Source of the DNA: Patescibacteria group bacterium UBA1372
GTDB lineage: Bacteria > Patescibacteriota > Microgenomatia > UBA12405
NCBI GenBank assembly: GCA_002306295.1
Contig: DBRI01000007.1
Location: forward strand, 1 to 14,794
DNA length: 14,794 nucleotides
Direction: 5' to 3'
Made by a program: the position numbers and the translations under genes. This document shows, in pieces, positions 1 through 6,599 of this stretch. The notes beneath the pieces were generated by a model. It did no database searches, was not told the DNA's origin, and saw only the letters and a list, made by a program, of their open reading frames with translations. The stretch's first letter is position 1, and each line of letters opens with the position of its first letter.

Positions 1-1362
1 CTGTTGGTTGGGGGCGGAGGTGGGGGATAGTTTGCAGGAAGCTTTAATAGAAGATTCTGTCAGACAACCCCAACTACAACTGTTAAAATAAGAAATACCA
101 TTAAGACAGTAACCTCTTTGAGAATTGTTTTGACACCAGGTGGAATAGTTTGGGTGGCTACTACAGCTTCCATCAGATGGGGAAGTCGGTATGGGGGTGG
201 GCGTGGTATCTGAAGCACATTGAGATGGAAAATTAATACACTCGTCATTTGTGCCACAATCAGTTTTTTGAACAGTGCATTTTTTTTGACCCGATAAACA
301 ATCTCCATTGGCACCACAATCAGAACAAGTATCCATAAGAATGGAATAATCGCAGGAAATATTGCAGGTTTGTGTATCCTTACAACCCGTTAAACATCTT
401 TCTGAGCGCCACTGACCGCCGGTGCAAATATAGAGATAATCTTGACAACAAGAGACTTGATCAGTAGAACAGGATGAGCCAACTGAAGGACAAGTAATTC
501 TGGTAGGAATACGGGTGGGGATGTTGGTGGGAGTGGAAGAAGGAATTGAAGTATTGGTTGGTCTTGGAGTATTTGTGACATAGGTATCGCAAAGCTTGCC
601 ATCACAACCAGTCACACAGTTCATGACAAAGACCCAATCTGTTCCCCCACTATTGCACTTTTCCTGAACACCGTTTCCTGAATTTTTAAGAGGATCGCAT
701 CTTATATCCCCGGGAGTACATATTCTGGTAATAGTAGGTGTTGCAGTTGCATTAGGAGGTGCAGGCCTACATTGACCAGTACCACTATCACAGCCATGAT
801 AACAATAATTACATGTTGTCATGCCTCCTCCACAATGGCAAGACTCGCTACCATTGCACCAATTAGAACCATCAGGGTGACCTCCTGTACAGGTGTAATT
901 TACTGGTGTTGCAGTTGCATTAGGTGGAGTCGTTGGTACTGGGCAACTTGAGCTCTGCAAGCATTGCTGGATAATCGAGCAACTTGCCGTTCTGACGTTA
1001 TACTTTCTTTGTCCAACTGGACAATTGACACCACAAGCACTAACAGGATCTAAAATCTGATAATCGCAAGCAGTATTACATGCCGTACCATCTGCATTAC
1101 AACCATTATTACAATAACTACTTTGCCAGACATTCCCAGCACAATAATACATGAAACTGTTGCAACAGATTGCGACTGAACCACTACATGAAGTTCCGCT
1201 ACTGGGACAAGCTGCTAACTGTCTGATGTCCTGCTCTTGTTGGCTTAATCTGGTAGCCACTGGTATAGCAATGGCCATAATCAGTAGGCCGATAATGATG
1301 GGTATTTGGGCTAGACCTTGATGGCCTATTGACTTACTAAAAAGGGATTTAAAAACCTTCAC
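1..1362 (-). CDS. Cys-rich modular surface protein, pilin-like N-terminus (partial)
   Basis: The frame is open for 454 codons from a GTG at 1360-1362 to the left edge, so the C-terminus is missing. In this frame the GTG is the only usual start codon after an upstream TAA, 10 bases after the stop of the SIMPL gene, so the two genes are probably co-transcribed. Residues about 16-37 (GLAQIPIIIGLLIMAIAIPV) form one hydrophobic helix like the N-termini of pilin-like secreted CPR proteins, but the Glu5 of classical prepilins is absent. The rest is extracytoplasmic in style: about 50 cysteines in recurring modules joined by Pro/Thr linkers such as PPNATATP. Module A (CPSxGxSC...CC...CDY) occurs from residue 52 and again from residue 291. 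Two or three smaller Cys modules lie between and after them. I infer a disulphide-rich cell-surface or adhesin-like protein. The family and ligand are unknown. Confidence 0.8.
   Translation of the reverse strand, partial: MKVFKSLFSKSIGHQGLAQIPIIIGLLIMAIAIPVATRLSQQEQDIRQLAACPSSGTSCSGSVAICCNSFMYYCAGNVWQSSYCNNGCNADGTACNTACDYQILDPVSACGVNCPVGQRKYNVRTASCSIIQQCLQSSSCPVPTTPPNATATPVNYTCTGGHPDGSNWCNGSESCHCGGGMTTCNYCYHGCDSGTGQCRPAPPNATATPTITRICTPGDIRCDPLKNSGNGVQEKCNSGGTDWVFVMNCVTGCDGKLCDTYVTNTPRPTNTSIPSSTPTNIPTRIPTRITCPSVGSSCSTDQVSCCQDYLYICTGGQWRSERCLTGCKDTQTCNISCDYSILMDTCSDCGANGDCLSGQKKCTVQKTDCGTNDECINFPSQCASDTTPTPIPTSPSDGSCSSHPNYSTWCQNNSQRGYCLNGISYFNSCSWGCLTESSIKASCKLSPTSAPNQQ
737..756. repeat. 20-bp direct repeat, copy 1 (PPNATATP linker)
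   Basis: This 20-base stretch is identical to 905-924 and lies 168 bases (56 codons) away in the same frame of the Cys-rich gene. It encodes a Pro/Thr linker between cysteine modules. The codon-level identity suggests recent internal duplication or recombination. Confidence 0.85.
905..924. repeat. 20-bp direct repeat, copy 2 (PPNATATP linker)
   Basis: This is the second exact copy of the linker-coding repeat at 737-756, inside the Cys-rich surface protein gene. Confidence 0.85.
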
Positions 1363-1372
1363 CTTTGATAAA

Positions 1373-2074
1373 CTATCTTAATTCGTAACCAACAATGATA
1401 TTTTTAGTTAATCTGATTTGAGGTTGACCATCAGGACCAATTTCGGAAATAACGTTGTTGCTATCATCGACAATATTAACTAATCTACCTGGTCTTTTGT
1501 TTAGATTTTTGGCTGTTTGATTAAGTTTTAATTTGGCATCGTCTATAGCATCGGCTCTGACTTGGCCATCTATTTGACTCCAATCATCGACACCGTAGGA
1601 CATTTCAGAAATGGCAGTAGCACCATTAACATATAAACCCTTAATCAGGTTATCAACTTTATCTAAATTTCGATATTTGACGGAAAGAGTGTTGACAACT
1701 AAATATTTTCCATCTGTCTGGGGAGTAAGTTGATAGACACCTTTACTAATATCGGCGTCAGCTGTGCCAAGCGTTTTTAGATATAGGGTTAAATTTTCTA
1801 TAGATGTTTGACTTGATTCAACGGCAGTGACGGCACTAGTTGAACTGTCTACTTTACTGACAACAAAAGTAACCCAGTCGGCTTTAACTACACCTGTAGC
1901 TTGGCCGGAAAAAGTAAGAGTGGAAGTTTTGTTAAAAATCCGGAAATAAAATACGGCTATTAAAAAAATGACTATAACAGGTATAAAGAATTTCTTTGGA
2001 ATTTTGGGTATATTTAGCGATGGTGCGACTTTGTTTGAATTGGCCAGAGGAGTAGATGTAAAATTGTTGTTCAT
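1373..2074 (-). CDS. SIMPL (DUF541) domain membrane-anchored protein
   Basis: This 233-residue protein has a short polar N-terminus, one transmembrane helix at about residues 29-46 (FFIPVIVIFLIAVFYF) and then a SIMPL/DUF541-type domain to the C-terminus. The domain is recognised from the opening LTFSGQATGVVKADWVTFVVS and the helix RADAIDDAKLKLNQTAKNL followed by the closing beta strand. SIMPL proteins are usually periplasmic or membrane-attached and their biochemical role is poorly defined. The N-in topology with the domain outside is inferred. Unlike most genes here, no convincing -10 lies 5-7 bases before the ATG. The nearest candidate (TATAGT, minus strand, near 2106) would give a leader of about 25 bases without a Shine-Dalgarno. 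The Cys-rich surface protein follows after 10 bases, so this is probably the first gene of a two-gene cell-envelope operon. Confidence 0.8.
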   Translation of the reverse strand: MNNNFTSTPLANSNKVAPSLNIPKIPKKFFIPVIVIFLIAVFYFRIFNKTSTLTFSGQATGVVKADWVTFVVSKVDSSTSAVTAVESSQTSIENLTLYLKTLGTADADISKGVYQLTPQTDGKYLVVNTLSVKYRNLDKVDNLIKGLYVNGATAISEMSYGVDDWSQIDGQVRADAIDDAKLKLNQTAKNLNKRPGRLVNIVDDSNNVISEIGPDGQPQIRLTKNIIVGYELR

Positions 2075-2196
2075 TTTGTTTGATTAATTGGTAAATTGAG
2101 TACTATAAACATGATATACGAAATTGAAAGATAATTGAATTAGACAGATTGGACAACCTAAGCTAGTTTTAAGATTTAAGAAGGATGTGGATATAG

Positions 2197-2202
2197 TAGA
2201 AT
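2197..2202 (+). promoter_or_regulatory. -10 element, leaderless patatin gene
   Basis: TAGAAT ends 6 bases before the ATG at 2209, so transcription should begin at or next to the start codon. No clear -35 is visible. Confidence 0.55.
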
Positions 2203-2208
2203 AGAAAT

Positions 2209-3012
2209 ATGCAAAAAAAGAAATTAGGATTAGCGCTGGGAAGCGGGGCTTGGAGAGGATTGGTTCATATCGGTGTATTAAAAAGCCTTGAAGAAAATAA
2301 AATAAAAATAGATTACATAGCTGGATCGAGTGTGGGTGCGATAATTGGCGGACTTTACTCTTATTTTGGCAAAGCAAATGAAGTAGAAAAGATTGTCAAA
2401 AGTTTAAAGTTTTCCGACATGATAAAAGTACTGTGGGATAAACCATTACACAGAGGTGAAGGTGTGATAAGTGGCGAAAAATACGATAGTTTCTTTAGAA
2501 ATATTGTGGGTGATGTCAGAATAGAAGAATTAAAAATACCGTTTGTGGCGGTGTGTGCTGATTTGAAGAAGGGTGAATTGGTCAGACTTAGGAGGGGTGA
2601 TCTAGTAAAAGCTATGCGGGCTAGTAGTGCTATACCGGTAGTGTTTAAACCAGTTAAAAGAGCCGGCAGGACACTAGTAGACGGCGGGGCAATTACTCCA
2701 GTACCAGTGGAACCGTGTAGGCAGATGGGGGCGGAAATTGTAGCTGGAGTCAGCCTGTATGGCGGAGTGTTTCCAGTCCAAAGAGATAAGAAGCCAATGA
2801 CCAGATTTGAAATGGCTAAAGTGTCCAGATTTTTACCTTTAAAAACCCTAGCTGACCATGATTTGGAAAAGGCGGATGTGGTAGTTGAACCAAAAATTGA
2901 AGGGGAAGACTATGGTTTGTTTGCTAACTTTGTAAAAAATAAACAAGTGATAGATAGTGGCAAAATGGCGATGGATGAGAAAATAAGCGAATTAAAACAA
3001 CTTTTGGGGTAA
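2209..3012 (+). CDS. Patatin-like phospholipase (RssA/YchK type)
   Basis: This 267-residue bacterial patatin-like protein is a predicted serine lipid acyl hydrolase. All family landmarks are visible: the glycine-rich oxyanion motif LGSGAWRG (residues 10-17), the nucleophile motif GSSVG (39-43, Ser41), the conserved stretch MRASSAIPVVFKPV (136-149), and the DGG motif giving catalytic Asp158. With Ser41 this completes the Ser-Asp dyad. There is no signal peptide or transmembrane segment, so it is cytoplasmic or membrane-peripheral, as usual for the short RssA-type proteins. The start is fixed by the -10 at 2197-2202, and no Shine-Dalgarno is present. It is divergent from the SIMPL gene. Its natural substrate cannot be told from sequence, but membrane phospholipid or lysophospholipid turnover is typical of the family. 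Its TAA stop overlaps the promoter of the next gene. Confidence 0.92.
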   Translation: MQKKKLGLALGSGAWRGLVHIGVLKSLEENKIKIDYIAGSSVGAIIGGLYSYFGKANEVEKIVKSLKFSDMIKVLWDKPLHRGEGVISGEKYDSFFRNIVGDVRIEELKIPFVAVCADLKKGELVRLRRGDLVKAMRASSAIPVVFKPVKRAGRTLVDGGAITPVPVEPCRQMGAEIVAGVSLYGGVFPVQRDKKPMTRFEMAKVSRFLPLKTLADHDLEKADVVVEPKIEGEDYGLFANFVKNKQVIDSGKMAMDEKISELKQLLG

Positions 3013-3015
3013 AAT
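3010..3015 (+). promoter_or_regulatory. -10 element overlapping the patatin stop codon
   Basis: TAAAAT begins with the TAA stop of the patatin gene and ends 5 bases before ATG 3021. It argues for ATG 3021 rather than TTG 3015 (inside the element) as the start of the next gene. Confidence 0.5.
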
Positions 3016-3020
3016 TGCTG

Positions 3021-3623
3021 ATGATGGATTATTGTAGTAAGGAATATAAGTTTTGGCAAAAGGCCTATATACCAATAATATGGTTTGTTTATAGGGATAC
3101 CGGCAGATTGATGACAGTAATAAGTAATCAGATATTTAGAAATATTGAAGAAATAAAAAGTTATCAAAAAGGGATGACTGAGATTTTGGCTAAAAAAGAA
3201 GGCTCTGAAGTAACCGGAATTAATGTGTTTGAAATTGGACTGAATAAACTAGTTAAAAATAAAAAAGAATATTGGACTAAGATACCAAGAAGCCAAAAAT
3301 TTGAAATAGAAGCGAATAGTGGACAAACCGGCTGGATTGGAAAATTTTTAAAAAGCCCTAAACTTTATGACATATTGGTGGTGGTGGGAGGAGAAGTAGC
3401 CGGTGAACCGGTGTTTGATTTGGGAAAAATATTTTTTTTGAAAAGTAGTGATAATATGAAAAAAATTGAAGAATTTATGTATTTTTCGGATCAAGTTGTA
3501 AATCCAAGATCAATGCACAGTGGCTTATATGATGTAAAAGGAGTGTTTAATTTGAGCCTAAAAACAGGAAAATTGTACAAAGGCAAAATTCCAAAAATTG
3601 ATGAAGATGAATTGATGGATTAG
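3021..3623 (+). CDS. Hypothetical protein of unknown function
   Basis: I do not recognise this protein of about 200 residues. I chose ATG 3021 because the TAAAAT at 3010-3015 ends 5 bases before it, the spacing seen across this window. The TTG at 3015 would lie inside that -10, and ATG 3024 is a close alternative. An internal ATG at 3110 would give a 171-residue product if the N-terminal part is not translated. The protein is soluble-looking, Lys/Glu-rich and has no transmembrane helix or signal peptide. It contains two aromatic-rich N-terminal segments, a hydrophobic strand YDILVVVGGEV in the second half, and an acidic tail ending DEDELMD. The next gene has its own promoter directly after this stop. 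Confidence 0.65.
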   Translation: MMDYCSKEYKFWQKAYIPIIWFVYRDTGRLMTVISNQIFRNIEEIKSYQKGMTEILAKKEGSEVTGINVFEIGLNKLVKNKKEYWTKIPRSQKFEIEANSGQTGWIGKFLKSPKLYDILVVVGGEVAGEPVFDLGKIFFLKSSDNMKKIEEFMYFSDQVVNPRSMHSGLYDVKGVFNLSLKTGKLYKGKIPKIDEDELMD

Positions 3624-3625
3624 CT

Positions 3626-3634
3626 TGGTATAAT
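3626..3634 (+). promoter_or_regulatory. Extended -10 (TGGTATAAT), leaderless gene
   Basis: TGG plus consensus TATAAT (3629-3634) ends 5 bases before the ATG at 3640. It lies immediately after the TAG stop of the previous gene (3621-3623). Confidence 0.75.
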
Positions 3635-3639
3635 TACTC

Positions 3640-4212
3640 ATGGCTGAAGTACAAACTAAACGAGAGATGGATTGGAAAGTTAGTATGGATGAAGCGTCTA
3701 TGGATGATGTTGATGCTTTATTGTTTTTGTTGAAAGTACCAGAAGATCCTTCGTTTATTATGCATGGTAGTACTGATAAAAAAATTGATAAGCATCGAAA
3801 AATTTGGTTTACGCAAGTTGGGATTCGAATAGAAATGCTTTTAGATAGTGTGTGGGGTAAGGAAATTAACTCCCAAGAAGAATTAGATTTTGAAGTGGAG
3901 CAAGATCATAAAAAAAAGCTTGAAATTCAAAGAAAAATTAAAAACGGTGAAATATCTACAACTAAACCTAAAGGACACAGAAAAGGAGAGGTAATTGATT
4001 GGAATAATGAAGTACCACCTGAATTTCCTGAGTTTTATGAAAAAATTGAAACCTTGGATGATGTAGTAAAAGTGGTTAGATACTGGAGGGAACCAGAGTT
4101 TGGGGATAGAGATAGATTGGTTTGGGGCGAGGATGTTGATGCTGGAAATAGAGCTATTAGGACTACCTTAGGAAAATTAGAAGAAGAATTTGGAGTAAAA
4201 ATTATGGAGTAG
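3640..4212 (+). CDS. Hypothetical acidic protein
   Basis: This 190-residue protein is not recognised. It is charged and soluble with no transmembrane segment. Its features are an acidic N-terminal helix region (MDEASMDDVDALLFLLKVPED), a Lys-rich middle (DHKKKLEIQRKI), a segment TTKPKGHRKGE that looks like a flexible linker, and a C-terminal part with Trp and Arg (VVRYWREPEFGDRDRLVW). The start is set by a textbook extended -10 five bases upstream. The 3' end overlaps the 3' end of the convergent VanW gene by 11 bases, which supports both as real genes in a compact genome. No function is proposed. Confidence 0.7.
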   Translation: MAEVQTKREMDWKVSMDEASMDDVDALLFLLKVPEDPSFIMHGSTDKKIDKHRKIWFTQVGIRIEMLLDSVWGKEINSQEELDFEVEQDHKKKLEIQRKIKNGEISTTKPKGHRKGEVIDWNNEVPPEFPEFYEKIETLDDVVKVVRYWREPEFGDRDRLVWGEDVDAGNRAIRTTLGKLEEEFGVKIME

Positions 4213-5908
4213 GGCCGCGGCGGAAGACGGCAGCCCAGGGAGTGTAGCTACTATTAAAAGTCTGCTGATGTAAGATTTGACCATCTTTTGTAACCGTCCA
4301 ATCGAAAGCAGTTTTGAGACCTGGAATACGATTTTCAATTTGAATGACTTGACCAGGAGCAAGAGTGGGATCATCTATATATTTATCGGGAGGTGGTTGG
4401 GAATAGTCCCACTTACGATAATTATCAATAGTAACAGTCCGACCATCACTGGTACCATAAATTTCGTAAGCCAGCTTTTTATTGTCACCATCGTAAAAAC
4501 TTTGAATAAGAATATGGTGATCAGTGTCATTTTCAAATTTTAAATCGGGACTGGGAAGAAAGATGGTGGCATCAAAACCGGGATCGGAGCCTTCCTCATA
4601 ATAAGAAACACGATAAGCGTGAGGACGGCGCTCAGTAATGGGTAAGCCAGCATTGAGGGCGGCTCTAAACATAGTGGTGCTAACCTGACAAATGCCACCA
4701 CCAACATCTAACTCAGTCCGGCCTTCCCGAATGATATAGGCCATATAATAACCATTTTCAGTGGAAACGTCGCCAAGATTTTTGTTGAAGGAAAAAGTTT
4801 CTCCGGGTGGAACTAAAACAAAATTAACAACCTCAGCTCCCCTTTTGATGTTTTTGTTGCGGATGGTGCTACTATGGGAAAAAGATGATTCACCCCGGCC
4901 TAATAACTCTTTGATACCCAAATTGTTGGCGTCTTCGTTTCTAATAACAGGGTCAACGAATTGAAAAGGAATATCCAGAGGAGAGACAGCCTGGTCTGCC
5001 AAAAGAGATTTAACGGAATTGGTAAGGCTGGTGACGAGAGCGGGAGAATCAATGAAACGACCGGGTTGACTGGATCTGAATTGACTGACTTTACCCTCTT
5101 CAAACTGGAAAACAGCATCAACGGGATCAGTCCTTAAACTCTGATTAAGATCGTCAATAAATTTGATGAGTTTGGGCTGATCTAGGACAGAATTGAAATT
5201 TAACCAGGACATAAGAGTAAGATCGGTGATGGTATAGGGATCGGTATTGGGAATGTTTAGGATAATCTGTTTGCCTTTGAGCTTTTCGGCTTGAGCTAAA
5301 AGAGCCTGGGTCTGGTCAGCAGTGGGAAGCTGGCCTAGAGAATTTAGGGAAACGCTGATGGGAGTTGAATCAAGATAAGACAGACGATAGATTAAATCTT
5401 CTATGAATTGAGCTTGATTGAGAGACTGACCTAAAGCTCCATCAATAATCGATAAATTGCCATTCGAGTCAACTTCAATTTGGGGAGGAATAAAAGGTTT
5501 GTCAACTTTGGATTGGATATCTTTAATAACTTGATTGAGTAAATCAGCCTGATAATTAACAGAAAGATAATAGGTTTTGGGTTTGAAAAAAAATAATTTG
5601 TCAACGGCAGTCAGAGAAAAAATATTTGAAATAGTGGAAGTAGAGTTGATTTGAGCTGAAATTGAAGCAGTGTTTAGGTCAAAAATGTTAAGACCTTGAT
5701 GGGTGATGGAAATAGTTTGAGGAAGAATAATAGACTTTTGAATTTCTTTGTTGACTTCGGATCTGGTAGACAGAGAAATATCTTTATTTAAAAGAAAACT
5801 ATTGGGTGGAGTGACAAAAGTAAAAAGAAGGAGACAAAGTAGAGGAAAAGAAATTAATATAGTGGGGATGAGGATGGAGAGTTTAATTGATTTGATTTTT
5901 TTGGCCAT
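4202..5908 (-). CDS. VanW family protein, membrane-anchored, cell wall-associated
   Basis: This 568-residue protein begins with a transmembrane anchor at about residues 7-31, so the bulk lies outside the membrane. Residues about 40-320 hold two repeats resembling the peptidoglycan-binding-4 domains often found before VanW. The VanW domain follows (about 333-470), recognised from FSFNKNLGDVSTENGYYMA and the hallmark GGGICQVSTTMFRAALNAGL with Cys407, then ERRPHAYRVSYY with His430. The last 60 residues (LAPGQVIQIENRIPGLKTAF...) resemble a G5 domain. VanW proteins occur in vancomycin-resistance clusters and widely in Gram-positive and CPR genomes. Their exact activity is unresolved, so a role in wall or surface maintenance is inferred. 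The start codon lies 26 bases inside the 3' end of the upstream RNase HI gene, in another frame and without a Shine-Dalgarno, suggesting translational coupling. Confidence 0.9.
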   Translation of the reverse strand: MAKKIKSIKLSILIPTILISFPLLCLLLFTFVTPPNSFLLNKDISLSTRSEVNKEIQKSIILPQTISITHQGLNIFDLNTASISAQINSTSTISNIFSLTAVDKLFFFKPKTYYLSVNYQADLLNQVIKDIQSKVDKPFIPPQIEVDSNGNLSIIDGALGQSLNQAQFIEDLIYRLSYLDSTPISVSLNSLGQLPTADQTQALLAQAEKLKGKQIILNIPNTDPYTITDLTLMSWLNFNSVLDQPKLIKFIDDLNQSLRTDPVDAVFQFEEGKVSQFRSSQPGRFIDSPALVTSLTNSVKSLLADQAVSPLDIPFQFVDPVIRNEDANNLGIKELLGRGESSFSHSSTIRNKNIKRGAEVVNFVLVPPGETFSFNKNLGDVSTENGYYMAYIIREGRTELDVGGGICQVSTTMFRAALNAGLPITERRPHAYRVSYYEEGSDPGFDATIFLPSPDLKFENDTDHHILIQSFYDGDNKKLAYEIYGTSDGRTVTIDNYRKWDYSQPPPDKYIDDPTLAPGQVIQIENRIPGLKTAFDWTVTKDGQILHQQTFNSSYTPWAAVFRRGPTP

Positions 5909-6314
5909 GGTCCATTGCTAAATTAGCTAACTGGTCGGCAATTTTATTTTTGTCCCGAAGGACGTGAGTAAAACGAACCGGAAATGAAAAATTGGAAAGA
6001 AGGGATTTGATTTGATTAAAAATAGGAATAAGGTTGGTGGCTTTGACTTTGTAAGCACCCTGAACCTGGCGGACAATAAGCTCACTATCCATAAAAAAGT
6101 CAACTGAAAAAACTGAGTTGGATTGAGAATAATCTTGAAGCCAGGTAAGGGCAGATAAAAGACCAGCGTACTCGGCTTCATTGTTGGTCTTGATACCGAT
6201 GTATTGGGAACCCTGGTGAAGAATGTCACCCTTGGGGCAATAAACGACGAAACCAAAACCGGCGTGGCCGGGATTACCCCGAGAACCGCCATCAGTGTGA
6301 ATTGATAAGTGCAT
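5883..6314 (-). CDS. rnhA: Ribonuclease HI family protein
   Basis: This 143-residue protein is a ribonuclease HI, which cleaves the RNA strand of RNA-DNA hybrids during replication and repair. The four acidic catalytic positions are visible: Asp8 in TDGGSRGNPG (7-16), Glu48 in NNEAEYAGLL, Asp76 in FMDSELIVRQV, and Asp127 in RDKNKIADQLANLAM. Length and motif order match the short, YpdQ-like RNase HI proteins without an extra hybrid-binding domain. The start is set by TATAAT on the minus strand ending 6 bases before the ATG, so the transcript is probably leaderless. The 3' end overlaps the start of the VanW gene by 26 bases. The two are likely one transcription unit, although their functions look unrelated. 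Confidence 0.9.
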   Translation of the reverse strand: MHLSIHTDGGSRGNPGHAGFGFVVYCPKGDILHQGSQYIGIKTNNEAEYAGLLSALTWLQDYSQSNSVFSVDFFMDSELIVRQVQGAYKVKATNLIPIFNQIKSLLSNFSFPVRFTHVLRDKNKIADQLANLAMDHGQKNQIN

Positions 6315-6320
6315 AGGGAT

Positions 6321-6326
6321 ATTATA
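6321..6326 (-). promoter_or_regulatory. -10 element (TATAAT), leaderless rnhA
   Basis: On the minus strand TATAAT ends 6 bases before the ATG of the RNase HI gene (6312-6314). It is a full consensus hexamer without a TGN extension. Confidence 0.65.
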
Positions 6327-6355
6327 GTTTAGAAAGCGGGAAAGTGAAAAGTTGA

Positions 6356-6371
6356 AAGTTTGGAAAGTAAA
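6356..6371. repeat. 16-bp direct repeat flanking GC-rich repeat block, left copy
   Basis: AAGTTTGGAAAGTAAA is identical to 6555-6570. Together the copies bracket the GC-rich repeat block between rnhA and the solute-binding protein gene. A 13-bp version also spans the end of the triosephosphate isomerase gene (8738-8750), so this may be a common short motif rather than a target duplication. Confidence 0.7.
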
Positions 6372-6427
6372 CCCTCACCATAATCTTTTCCTAAATGCTG
6401 TGATCAAAAATAAATATTTGCCATAAT

Positions 6428-6550
6428 TAAAACCCTCCCCTAACCCCTCCGTTATTAGTATTTACTATCTAAAACCCCTCCCCAACCCTCCCCTTGACAA
6501 GGGAGGGAGTAAACCCACCACCCACCCTTCCCCTTGATAATGAGGTGGGA
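6428..6550. repeat. GC-rich palindromic repeat cluster (about three copies)
   Basis: This noncoding stretch holds a partial copy at 6428-6450, a nearly full copy at 6471-6513 and a degenerate copy at 6511-6550. The full unit reads roughly AAACCCCTCCC, YAACC, then CTCCCCTTGACAGGGGAG, which can fold as a 7-9 bp stem with a TGAC loop. The same unit recurs at 11732-11853 and inside comF at 10114-10152. The AT-rich part of the gap (6372-6427) shows nothing recognisable. Confidence 0.8.
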
Positions 6551-6554
6551 GGTG

Positions 6555-6570
6555 AAGTTTGGAAAGTAAA
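6555..6570. repeat. 16-bp direct repeat flanking GC-rich repeat block, right copy
   Basis: This is an exact second copy of 6356-6371, 199 bases downstream and just upstream of the promoter at 6585-6593. Confidence 0.7.
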
Positions 6571-6584
6571 AAGACGAGAAAAAT

Positions 6585-6593
6585 TGGTATGAT
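6585..6593 (+). promoter_or_regulatory. Extended -10 (TGGTATGAT), leaderless gene
   Basis: TGG plus TATGAT (6588-6593) ends 6 bases before the ATG at 6600, so the mRNA should start at the initiation codon. Confidence 0.7.
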
Positions 6594-6599
6594 AGATGT

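Noticed and set aside
60..605. Two minus-strand frames (60-317 and 390-605)
   Set aside because: They lie in another frame inside the Cys-rich surface protein gene, have Pro/Leu-rich meaningless sequence, and the overlapping 454-codon frame is clearly the real one.
1355..1366. Shine-Dalgarno AAAGG before the GTG of the Cys-rich gene
   Set aside because: The GG overlaps the start codon itself (AAAGGTG), leaving no spacing, so it cannot act as a normal ribosome binding site.
2084..2377. Minus-strand frame over the SIMPL/patatin gap
   Set aside because: It overlaps the well-supported start of the patatin gene and encodes a low-quality hydrophobic sequence.
3110..3623. Internal ATG 3110 as the start of the unknown gene
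   Set aside because: No -10 lies 5-7 bases upstream and no Shine-Dalgarno is present, whereas ATG 3021 fits the pattern of the window.
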